A stretch of DNA of 23,365 bases from Elusimicrobiota bacterium (lineage in GTDB: Bacteria; CG03; SLGR01; PWQF01): contig PWOI01000208.1 of assembly GCA_003557485.1 (NCBI GenBank), positions 1 to 23,365 on the forward strand, written 5' to 3'. The notes beneath the pieces are model-generated. The model was not told the DNA's origin, made no database searches, and was given only the letters and a program-made list of their open reading frames with translations. How positions within the stretch are numbered: position 1 is the first letter of the stretch; each line of letters begins with the position of its first letter. Made by a program: the position numbers and the translations under genes. Below are positions 16,550 to 23,365 of this stretch, piece after piece.

Positions 16550-19084
16550 ATGACAGATAAAGACAAAAATAAAGAAGAAAAAAACGGTAAAACACCCGAA
16601 CAGGAAGAAATTCAGCCTGAACCCGAAGTTCAGATAGGCAATCTCAATCTCGATACTCTGGAACACAGGGATCTTGAAGATGAAATGAAGGTTTCTTACC
16701 TTGATTACGCTATGAGCGTTATTGTCGGCCGTGCGCTGCCGGATGTCCGAGACGGACTCAAACCCGTACACCGCCGCATACTGTATGCCGCAAAAGATAT
16801 GGGGCTGCTTAACAGTAAACCTTTCAGAAAATGCGCCCGCGTTGTCGGAGAGGTTTTAGGTAAGTATCATCCGCACGGAGACAGGGCCGTTTATGATGCT
16901 ATGGTAAGAATGGTTCAGGATTTTTCATTAAGATATCCCCTTATGGATGGTCAGGGTAACTTTGGATCAATAGACGGCGACAATGCGGCAGCCATGCGTT
17001 ATACAGAAATACGTATGTCGAAAGCTGCTTCTGAAATGCTTGCAGACATTGATAAGGAAACGGTTGATTATCTTCCAAACTTTGACGGTTCTATGATGGA
17101 GCCTTCTGTGTTGCCGGCTAATTTCCCCAATCTTCTTGTCAACGGTTCTGCCGGAATTGCCGTGGGAATGGCCACTAATATTCCTCCTCATAATCTCAAG
17201 GAAGTCAATGACGCCCTCGAATCAATGATAGAAGATCCGGATATTACCGTAAAAGAGCTTATGAAACATGTAAAAGCTCCGGATTTTCCTACCGGCGCGC
17301 TTATATGCGGCCGTGAGGGTGTGGTAAAGGCCTACCAAACAGGTAGGGGTTCGGTTGAAATGAGGGCGAAAGTAAGCAAGGAGGAACTTTCCCATAACAA
17401 AACAGCGCTTATTGTAAACGAGCTTCCTTACCAGGTCAACAAGGCTTCTGTTATTGAGAATATTGCCAGCCTTATAAGAGATAAAAAGATAAAGGGAATA
17501 ACCGATCTTCGTGATGAAAGTGACCGTACAGCAATGAGAATTATGATTGAGCTTTCATCCAAATCCAACTCCGATGTTGTTTTAAACCAGCTTTATAAAC
17601 ATACAGCTCTGCAGAGACGTTTCGGCATTACTATGATAGCGCTGGTTGACAACGAACCCCGCGTACTGAATCTCAAGGAAATGCTTTTCTATTTCCTTGA
17701 ACACCGACGCGAGATGATCAGAAAAAGTACCGCCTACGACCTGAAGCAGGCCCAGGCCCGGGCTCACATAGTAGAAGGACTTAGGATTGCTCTGGAAAAT
17801 CTTGATGATGTAGTAAAGACTATCAGAGCGTCTTCTGACAGGAAAGAAGCGGAAGAAAAGCTTATTAAAAAGTTTGCCTTGAGCCAGAAACAGGCTGAGG
17901 CCATACTTGATATGCGTCTTCACCGCCTTACTTCTCTTGAAAGAGAAAAACTTGAAGAAGAGTACAAGGACCTTATAAAAAAGATAGAAATGTGCAAAGC
18001 AATCCTTGCAAGCCCCAAAAAGGTCGACGCCATAATCAAAGACCAGGTGAAAGCTGTCAGTGAAACTTACGGAGACAAAAGGCGTTCCGAAATAACTGCA
18101 GCTGCCGGAGATATGAGCATAGAAGACCTGATAAAGGAAGAGGATATGGTGGTAACCATCTCCAATGCTGGCTACATAAAACGCCTTCCTCTGGCTACGT
18201 ACCGGGCACAGCGCCGGGGCGGACGGGGCGTAAAAGGCATGGCAACCAAAGAAGAAGATTTTCTTGAGGATATTTTTATAACTTCATCCCATTCCTACAT
18301 GCTGTTTTTTACCAGTAAAGGAAAAGTGTACTGGCTTAAAGTTTACGAAATACCTCTTGCCGAACGGCACGCTAAGGGCAAGGCAATTATAAATCTGCTC
18401 GAGCTGGATCAGGATGAAAAAGTTACTGCCCTAATAGCTGTCAGGGACTTTGAAAAAACCGAGGGAAGTTATCTTATAATGGCAACCGAAAACGGAATAG
18501 TTAAAAAGAGCGAAGTAAAAGCTTATTCCAGACCCCGAAAAGGAGGCATAATAGCCATTACTATTGATGATGATGACCGCCTTATTGACGTGCAGCAGAC
18601 CAGCGGGGAAGACGACATAATGCTCACAACCGAAAAAGGAATGGCCATAAGGTTTTGCGAAAAAGATGCCCGGCCAATCGGGAGAACGTCAAGGGGAGTA
18701 AAAGGTATAGATCTCAAAAAAGGAGACAGTGTTGTGGGGATGAGCGTAGTTGCTGACAGTGACAGCCTTCTTACAGCCTGTATAAACGGATACGGGAAAC
18801 GCACCCTTGTTGAGAGATACAGAAGGCAGAAACGAGGCGGGAAGGGAATAAAGAATATAATTACATCAACTAGAAACGGCAATGTTGTTGCAGTCCGCAA
18901 GGTAGATATAGAAGACGATATAATGCTTATAACTAAAAACGGCATAATAAACCGCCAGAAAGTAAAAGAGATACGGGCAATAGGGCGCAATACCCAGGGA
19001 GTAAGGCTGCTTAAGCTTGATTCCGAGGACTCCCTTGTTTCTGTTGCCAGAATAGCCAGAGAAGACATAGTTGATAATGACTGA
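16550..19084 (+). CDS. gyrA: DNA gyrase subunit A
   Basis: This 844-residue protein opens with a hydrophilic N-terminal extension about 25 residues longer than in E. coli. [21 protein letters not shown] follows near residue 50 (in two pieces). The winged-helix active site [11 protein letters not shown] places the catalytic Tyr at 151, paired with Arg150. The C-terminal DNA-wrapping domain carries the GyrA box QRRGGRG at 554-560, which marks gyrase rather than topoisomerase IV. With GyrB it introduces negative supercoils. The helix-4 quinolone region reads [16 protein letters not shown]: Arg112 replaces the usual Ser/Thr (E. coli Ser83), while the acidic residue four positions later (Asp116) is kept. 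GAGAGG precedes the ATG. Its last codons overlap the archease start by 8 bases. Confidence 0.98.
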   Translation: MTDKDKNKEEKNGKTPEQEEIQPEPEVQIGNLNLDTLEHRDLEDEMKVSYLDYAMSVIVGRALPDVRDGLKPVHRRILYAAKDMGLLNSKPFRKCARVVGEVLGKYHPHGDRAVYDAMVRMVQDFSLRYPLMDGQGNFGSIDGDNAAAMRYTEIRMSKAASEMLADIDKETVDYLPNFDGSMMEPSVLPANFPNLLVNGSAGIAVGMATNIPPHNLKEVNDALESMIEDPDITVKELMKHVKAPDFPTGALICGREGVVKAYQTGRGSVEMRAKVSKEELSHNKTALIVNELPYQVNKASVIENIASLIRDKKIKGITDLRDESDRTAMRIMIELSSKSNSDVVLNQLYKHTALQRRFGITMIALVDNEPRVLNLKEMLFYFLEHRREMIRKSTAYDLKQAQARAHIVEGLRIALENLDDVVKTIRASSDRKEAEEKLIKKFALSQKQAEAILDMRLHRLTSLEREKLEEEYKDLIKKIEMCKAILASPKKVDAIIKDQVKAVSETYGDKRRSEITAAAGDMSIEDLIKEEDMVVTISNAGYIKRLPLATYRAQRRGGRGVKGMATKEEDFLEDIFITSSHSYMLFFTSKGKVYWLKVYEIPLAERHAKGKAIINLLELDQDEKVTALIAVRDFEKTEGSYLIMATENGIVKKSEVKAYSRPRKGGIIAITIDDDDRLIDVQQTSGEDDIMLTTEKGMAIRFCEKDARPIGRTSRGVKGIDLKKGDSVVGMSVVADSDSLLTACINGYGKRTLVERYRRQKRGGKGIKNIITSTRNGNVVAVRKVDIEDDIMLITKNGIINRQKVKEIRAIGRNTQGVRLLKLDSEDSLVSVARIAREDIVDND

Positions 19085-19481
19085 GCCCTTCCGGGAGCTT
19101 TCCCATACTGCCGATGCGGGAATAGAGGCTTTCGGGAAAACTATTGAAGAGGCTTTTTCAAATACTGCTCTTGGAATGCTTAAAATTGCCGGCGTTGCCG
19201 GAACAGTGCCGGATAAGGAAAAAACGTTTTCCGTTTCCGCTCCCGACAGGAGCGCACTGCTTATTGATTTTTTGAATGAAATACTTTTCATAATTAACGC
19301 TTCCGGCTGGAATCCGGCCTCTGTTAAATGTATTATTTCAGGGAACAGCCTTAAGGCAGTTCTTAAGGGTTCTGAAGATCAATCCGTCCCGGACAGGGAG
19401 ATAAAGGCTGCCACATACCACGGGCTTGAGGTTTCTGAAGAAAACGGGAAATGGAAAACTACAGTTTTTTTTGACCTGTAA
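19077..19481 (+). CDS. Archease (RtcB RNA ligase cofactor)
   Basis: This protein of about 134 residues begins [22 protein letters not shown] and ends [23 protein letters not shown] (across two pieces). These are the archease hallmarks: the HTAD aspartate near residue 13, the ATYH segment, and the C-terminal Asp of the metal site. Archease speeds guanylylation of RtcB, widens its nucleotide use and restores multiple turnover. The ATG at 19077 overlaps the gyrA TGA, giving a translational-coupling arrangement. A TTG at 19071 is also in frame but less likely. The rtcB start is one base downstream, so the pair is almost certainly co-expressed. Confidence 0.93.
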   Translation: MTEPFRELSHTADAGIEAFGKTIEEAFSNTALGMLKIAGVAGTVPDKEKTFSVSAPDRSALLIDFLNEILFIINASGWNPASVKCIISGNSLKAVLKGSEDQSVPDREIKAATYHGLEVSEENGKWKTTVFFDL

Positions 19482-19482
19482 A

Positions 19483-20901
19483 ATGACAGAAATAAAAAAA
19501 CAGGGTAAATATGAATACATAATTACAAAGCGCGGCAATATGCTTACGGATGCCGTTATTTTCGCCTCGGAGAATATGCTCAGGCACATTTTATCCGATA
19601 AAGCCCATCTCCAGATAATAAATGTAGCAGCCCTCAAAGGGATAGTAGGACCTGCCGTTGTAATGCCTGATATACATTATGGCTATGGATTTCCGATAGG
19701 CGGCGTGGCGGCATTTTCCACAGAAGAAGGAATTATTTCACCGGGCGGAATAGGGTATGATATAAATTGCGGTGTTAGGCTTATGCGGCTAAATATCAAC
19801 TTTTCAGATATTTCCTCCCGGGATATCGAACAGTTTCTCTCTTTGATGTATAATAAGATACCCTCCGGGGTAGGAGGTCAGGGAACTCTCAAGCTTGGAA
19901 GAAAGAACATTGAAGGGGTACTTACAGAAGGCGGCTGCTGGGCTGTAAAAGAAGGGTACGGACTGGATAGCGACACGGAAAATACCGAAGAGGGAGGCTG
20001 TCTTGAAGGCGCCGATCCTGCTGAAGTTTCTCAGAGGGCAAAAGAACGGGGATTAACACAACTGGGGACCCTGGGAGCGGGAAATCATTTCCTTGAAATA
20101 CAGCATGTTTCCGAGATTTATGATGAGCAGTCCTCTTCTGATTATGGAATCCGCAGGGGTCAGATGACAGTAATGATACACAGTGGGTCTCGGGGTCTCG
20201 GGTTTCAGGTATGTGAAGACTACCTTAAAGTAATGAGGTCCGCATCAGCCCGTTACGGTATTAAACTTCAGGACAGACAGCTTGCCTGCGCACCGCTCAG
20301 ATCTCCCGAAGGAAATAAATATTTCAAGGCAATGCAGTGCGCGGCCAACTATGCCTGGGCAAACAGGCAGGTTATGGCTCATCGCGTCCGTCTTTGCGCA
20401 AAAGCAGTTTTTGGCAGCAGCACCTCTGTTGACCAGGTCTATGATGTCTGCCATAATGTAGGGAAAATTGAGAAACAGAAGGGCCGTGAGCTTTTGGTTC
20501 ACCGCAAGGGAGCAACGCGCGCTTTTGGACCTGGAAGAAAAGAAATACCAGAAAGATACCGCCGGGCAGGTCAGCCTGTAATAGTTCCCGGGACAATGGG
20601 TACATCTTCTTTTCTTATGAAGGGAACTGAAAAGGCTATGGATATGAGTTTTGGTTCTACGGCTCACGGTGCCGGCCGCATGTGGTCCCGAAGCCAGGCT
20701 CTCCGGAACCTTCGCGGCGGAGCCGTCAAGAAAGAGCTGGATGACAAAGGAATTTTCCTGATGGCAAAGAGCTTCAAGACTGTTGCAGAAGAAGCGCCTC
20801 AGGCTTACAAGGATATTTCTGAAGTTGTTCAAGTATGTCATGGCGCCGGACTCTCAGGAAAAGTTGCCAGGCTTCTGCCGGTGGCGGTTATGAAAGGGTA
20901 A
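19483..20901 (+). CDS. rtcB: RNA-splicing ligase RtcB
   Basis: This 472-residue protein shows the complete RtcB active site. It has MPDIHYGYGFPIGG near residue 61, GGIGYDINCGVRL with the metal ligand Cys96, GTLGAGNHFLEIQ near 200, HSGSRGLG, CHNVGKIEKQKGREL, and the guanylylated histidine in TAHGAGRMWSR (His395). RtcB joins 2',3'-cyclic phosphate (or 3'-phosphate) RNA ends to 5'-OH ends using GTP and Mn2+, in tRNA splicing in archaea and animals and RNA repair in bacteria. The frame is open upstream into the archease gene, but the ATG one base after the archease stop gives the family length. serS follows after 4 bases. No RtcR/sigma54 regulator is present next to it. Confidence 0.96.
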   Translation: MTEIKKQGKYEYIITKRGNMLTDAVIFASENMLRHILSDKAHLQIINVAALKGIVGPAVVMPDIHYGYGFPIGGVAAFSTEEGIISPGGIGYDINCGVRLMRLNINFSDISSRDIEQFLSLMYNKIPSGVGGQGTLKLGRKNIEGVLTEGGCWAVKEGYGLDSDTENTEEGGCLEGADPAEVSQRAKERGLTQLGTLGAGNHFLEIQHVSEIYDEQSSSDYGIRRGQMTVMIHSGSRGLGFQVCEDYLKVMRSASARYGIKLQDRQLACAPLRSPEGNKYFKAMQCAANYAWANRQVMAHRVRLCAKAVFGSSTSVDQVYDVCHNVGKIEKQKGRELLVHRKGATRAFGPGRKEIPERYRRAGQPVIVPGTMGTSSFLMKGTEKAMDMSFGSTAHGAGRMWSRSQALRNLRGGAVKKELDDKGIFLMAKSFKTVAEEAPQAYKDISEVVQVCHGAGLSGKVARLLPVAVMKG

Positions 20902-20905
20902 AAAT

Positions 20906-22183
20906 ATGCTTGATATAAATGAAATAAGAAAAAACTCTTCAGGGGTTATTACAATTCTTGCAAAACGTGGTGAAGATTTTTCTGATAAGATAGGGCAGAT
21001 TAAAAAAATGGACTCTCTCTGGCGCTCGGACCTTCTTGAAATGGAAGAAATAAGAAGGGAAAAAAATACAGTATCGGAAGAAATAGGAAAACTTAAAAGA
21101 GAAGGAACCGACACATCAGAAATTATAGCTCAGATGCAGGAAGTTTCCTTGAGGGAAAAGGAGATTAAGAAAAAGGTAGATGAAACCCGAGCCGCGATAG
21201 ACCGCGAAATGCTCATGCTTCCCAATCTTCCGGAAGATAGCGTTACCGCGGGCAATAAAATAGTCCGTGAAGAAGGAGAAAAGAAAAAGTATGATTTTGA
21301 GGTTCTGCCTCACTGGGAGGCGGGAAAAATACTGAAGATAATTGACTTTGAAAAGGCTGCGGTTTTAAGCGGATCCCAGTTCCCGCTTTTATGCGGAGAA
21401 GGCGCATTGCTTGAGAGAGCTCTTATCAGTTTTATGCTTGATGTTCATATTGAGCAGCACGGTTATCTTGAGATTATGCCTCCTTACCTTGTCAGAGAAG
21501 AGTCAATGATCGGTTCCGGCCAGTTCCCGAAATTTTCCGAAGAAAGCTATGTGACCGTTAAAGACGGACTTTCCCTTATACCTACAGCGGAAGTTCCGCT
21601 GGTTAATATGGTAAGAGAAACAATATTATCAGCAGATGAACTTCCTTTGAAATATACTGCCTTCACATCCTGTTTCAGGCGCGAAGCCGGGTCTTACGGA
21701 CAGGATACAAAAGGGCTTATAAGAAACCACCAATTTAACAAGGTAGAACTGGTAAACATAACAACCCGGGAAGATTCATCCAGGGCCCATAGTGAGCTGC
21801 TTGCCGAATCCGAGAAAATACTTAAACTTCTGCAGCTTCCTTACAGGGTACTTGAACTCGGAAGTGACGATATGGGTTTTGCAGCAGCAAAAACTTATGA
21901 TCTGGAAGTCTGGATGCCCGGTGAGAAAAAATGGAGAGAGGTGTCATCCTGTTCCAACTGTCTTGATTTTCAGGCAAGGCGCATAAATGCCCGTTACAGA
22001 ACTGCGGAAGGTGAGATTAATTATGCCCATACACTCAACTCATCAGGGCTTGCGGTAGGAAGGATATTCGCAGCTATCGTCGAAAATTTTCAAACCGGTG
22101 AAATAAATGTTAAAATACCCGAAGTTCTTCAGCCTTATATGAAAGGCAGAAAAATAATAAAAAGGCCCGATAGCACCGGGTAA
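20906..22183 (+). CDS. serS: Seryl-tRNA synthetase
   Basis: This 425-residue class II synthetase has the expected length. An N-terminal antiparallel coiled coil (about 30-100; KNTVSEEIGKLKREG and the following helix) contacts the long variable arm of tRNA-Ser. Motif 2 is TSCFRREAGSYGQDTKGLIRNHQF (in two pieces, about 250-274), and motif 3 is HTLNSSGLAVGRIFAAIVENF near residue 375. It charges tRNA-Ser and also tRNA-Sec where present. The ATG is 4 bases after rtcB. Its TAA is only two bases before the first of two tRNA-Ser genes, so enzyme and substrate genes are directly linked. Confidence 0.97.
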   Translation: MLDINEIRKNSSGVITILAKRGEDFSDKIGQIKKMDSLWRSDLLEMEEIRREKNTVSEEIGKLKREGTDTSEIIAQMQEVSLREKEIKKKVDETRAAIDREMLMLPNLPEDSVTAGNKIVREEGEKKKYDFEVLPHWEAGKILKIIDFEKAAVLSGSQFPLLCGEGALLERALISFMLDVHIEQHGYLEIMPPYLVREESMIGSGQFPKFSEESYVTVKDGLSLIPTAEVPLVNMVRETILSADELPLKYTAFTSCFRREAGSYGQDTKGLIRNHQFNKVELVNITTREDSSRAHSELLAESEKILKLLQLPYRVLELGSDDMGFAAAKTYDLEVWMPGEKKWREVSSCSNCLDFQARRINARYRTAEGEINYAHTLNSSGLAVGRIFAAIVENFQTGEINVKIPEVLQPYMKGRKIIKRPDSTG

Positions 22184-22185
22184 AC

Positions 22186-22275
22186 GGAGGGATGGCAGAG
22201 TGGACGAATGCGGCGGTCTTGAAAACCGTTGACCTTTTGCGAGGTCCGTAGGTTCGAATCCTACTCCCTCCGCCA
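22186..22275 (+). tRNA. tRNA-Ser (anticodon UGA)
   Basis: The acceptor stem GGAGGGA pairs with TCCCTCC, followed by discriminator G and an encoded CCA. The anticodon loop CTTGAAA gives TGA, which reads UCN serine codons. A long variable arm (TTGACCTTTTGCGAGGTCCG region) and a TTCGAAT T-loop fit class II tRNA-Ser. It begins two bases after serS. Confidence 0.97.
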
Positions 22276-22324
22276 ATTGAAAAAAATAAAATTTTTGGTT
22301 AAATATAAAGAGTCTTTTAATTAC

Positions 22325-22418
22325 GGAGAGGTACCCAAGTGGCTGAAGGGGGTGGTTTGCTAAACCACTAGCAGGCGCTTTACGCCTGGCCCGGGTTCAA
22401 ATCCCGGCCTCTCCGCCA
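22325..22418 (+). tRNA. tRNA-Ser (anticodon GCU)
   Basis: The acceptor stem GGAGAGG pairs with CCTCTCC, with discriminator G and encoded CCA. The anticodon loop TTGCTAA gives GCT, which reads AGC/AGU. The long variable arm (AGCAGGCGCTTTACGCCTGG) and the TTCAAAT T-loop are typical of tRNA-Ser. It lies 49 bases after the first tRNA-Ser, separated by an AT-rich spacer. Confidence 0.97.
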
Positions 22419-22433
22419 GTTTTTCAGAGCTGA

Positions 22434-22469
22434 GCCCGGATAACAGTGATACAGCTGTTTTCTCCGGGC
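22434..22469 (+). repeat. Hairpin between tRNA-Ser(GCU) and tRNA-Ala(CGC)
   Basis: GCCCGGA (22434-22440) pairs with TCCGGGC (22463-22469), and AACAG (22442-22446) pairs with CTGTT (22455-22459) inside. The structure would form between the two tRNAs in a joint transcript. No run of T follows, so it is more likely a processing or spacer element than a terminator. Confidence 0.5.
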
Positions 22470-22477
22470 GGCTTTAT

Positions 22478-22553
22478 GGGGATGTAGCTCAGCTGGGAGA
22501 GCGCAACGTTCGCAACGTTGAAGTCGGGGGTTCAAGTCCCCCCATCTCCACCA
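22478..22553 (+). tRNA. tRNA-Ala (anticodon CGC)
   Basis: The acceptor GGGGATG pairs with CATCTCC with a G3-U70 wobble, the alanine identity element, followed by discriminator A and encoded CCA. The anticodon stem-loop CAACG-TTCGCAA-CGTTG gives CGC, which reads the GCG codon. The D-arm (GCTCAGCTGGGAGAGC) and TTCAAGT T-loop are standard. Confidence 0.97.
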
Positions 22554-22587
22554 TTTGATTGTACAATATCTCATTAGGAGGATTTAA

Positions 22588-23365
22588 ATGTCATATCTGG
22601 TTCTTGCCAGAAAATACCGGCCGCTTAAGTTTTCAGATGTGATCGGTCAGGAACATATTACAAAAACCTTAAAGAATGCCATAAAAGATAGCAAGATAGC
22701 CCATGCCTATCTTTTTTCGGGTCAGCGGGGAATTGGAAAAACTACGACTGCCCGCATACTGGCAAAAGCGGTGAACTGTAAAAAGGCTTCGGGTCAGGAG
22801 CCTTGCGGCAGCTGTGACATATGCCGTGAAATTGATAATTCTTCGTCAGTTGACATAATTGAAATAGATGCAGCCTCCAACAGGGGCATTGATGAGATGC
22901 GCCAGCTCCGGGAAAACATAAAGTTTGCGCCCGCCTCGTGCAAATACAAAGTCTATATTATTGATGAAGTCCATATGCTTACCACCGAAGCCTTTAATGC
23001 TATGCTTAAGTCCCTTGAAGAGCCTCCTCCACATATTATATTCATAATGGCTACAACAGAGCCCGACAAGGTGCCTAATACTATTTCTTCCAGGTGTCAG
23101 TCTTTCAGCTTCAGGCCGATAGGCGAAGAAAAAATTATAGAAGCGCTCAAGGAGATAGCTTCCCTGGAAAAGACCAAGTACGAAGAGGAAGGAATTCGCA
23201 TGATAGCCCGTTCCGCAGGCGGGTCTATGCGGGATGCACAGAGTATAATGGATCAGGCTCTTTCTTACGGTTCAGGTAAAATAACTGCAGAAGAAATGGC
23301 TGATTTGCTGGGAATTATACCGGGAAGGTTCCTTTTCAAACTATCTGGCTATATTAAAGATGAAA
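22588..23365 (+). CDS. dnaX: DNA polymerase III subunits gamma/tau, N-terminal part (3' end outside window)
   Basis: These 259 codons run off the window edge. They encode the AAA+ clamp-loader domain: MSYLVLARKYRPLKFSDVIGQ, Walker A FSGQRGIGKTTTARILAKA near residue 45, and a four-Cys zinc module (NCKKASGQEPCGSCDIC, about 64-79). Walker B YIIDEVHMLT near 126 and the SRCQSF sensor/arginine-finger region near 167 follow. DnaX is the motor of the clamp loader that puts DnaN on primed DNA. A strong AGGAGG precedes the ATG. It starts 34 bases after tRNA-Ala. Whether a tau extension or an internal frameshift site exists cannot be seen here. Confidence 0.96.
   Translation, partial: MSYLVLARKYRPLKFSDVIGQEHITKTLKNAIKDSKIAHAYLFSGQRGIGKTTTARILAKAVNCKKASGQEPCGSCDICREIDNSSSVDIIEIDAASNRGIDEMRQLRENIKFAPASCKYKVYIIDEVHMLTTEAFNAMLKSLEEPPPHIIFIMATTEPDKVPNTISSRCQSFSFRPIGEEKIIEALKEIASLEKTKYEEEGIRMIARSAGGSMRDAQSIMDQALSYGSGKITAEEMADLLGIIPGRFLFKLSGYIKDE

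Noticed and set aside
22043-22276. Minus-strand open frame beginning MAEGVGFEPT
   Set aside because: It is the antisense of tRNA-Ser(UGA) and the serS 3' end. This GVGFEPT sequence is a well-known false protein from antisense tRNA-Ser.
22276-22324. Promoter in the AT-rich spacer between the two tRNA-Ser genes
   Set aside because: TTGAAA occurs at 22277-22282, but no convincing -10 box sits at a proper distance; the match is no better than expected in AT-rich DNA.
22380-22574. Minus-strand open frame with WWRWGDLNPR
   Set aside because: It is antisense to tRNA-Ser(GCU) and tRNA-Ala(CGC), a common false prediction over tRNA genes.

Overview
This window is the replication-origin neighbourhood of a bacterial chromosome. 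Genes diverge from a point at about 10.08-10.21 kb, between rpmH on the minus strand and dnaA on the plus strand, so transcription runs away from the presumed origin on both arms. The organism looks like a diderm (Gram-negative type) bacterium with a moderately AT-leaning genome. The evidence is an LpxH-type lipid A gene, a YidC with a large periplasmic domain, and a GyrB of about 788 codons carrying the long insertion before the [10 protein letters not shown] motif. I cannot place it in a phylum from the sequence alone.

Left arm (minus strand, read from 10.08 kb down to 1): rpmH, rnpA, yidD, yidC, khpB/jag, mnmE, a patatin-like lipase gene, rsmG, parA, parB, an unrecognised multi-pass membrane protein, an acidic single-pass membrane protein, and the 5' part of lpxH, which leaves the window. 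Most spacings are 1-40 bases or overlaps, which suggests one or a few long operons. A consensus sigma70-type promoter (TTGACA, 17 bases, TATAAT) precedes rpmH. A perfect 16-base parS palindrome forms the first codons of the patatin-like gene, so ParAB and at least one of their binding sites lie in the same gene cluster.

Right arm (plus strand): dnaA, dnaN, recF, a dciA-like (DUF721) gene, gyrB, gyrA, archease, rtcB, serS, tRNA-Ser(UGA), tRNA-Ser(GCU), tRNA-Ala(CGC) and the 5' part of dnaX. This arm combines replication initiation, the clamp and clamp loader, gyrase, RNA ligation/repair and seryl-tRNA charging. The two non-coding stretches flanking dnaA (10078-10214 and 11580-11728) are AT-rich, carry DnaA-box-like 9-mers and are the best oriC candidates.

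Most of the window is conserved housekeeping DNA, and I see no mobile element, CRISPR array or defence island. The most striking anomaly is an in-frame TAA inside gyrB (14937-14939), exactly where the family has a conserved Gln. The frame is intact on both sides, so a single C-to-T change would explain it. Other points of interest are an Arg at the GyrA quinolone-bridge position, the archease-rtcB pair placed between gyrase and serS, serS followed two bases later by tRNA-Ser genes, and parS sitting inside a coding sequence.
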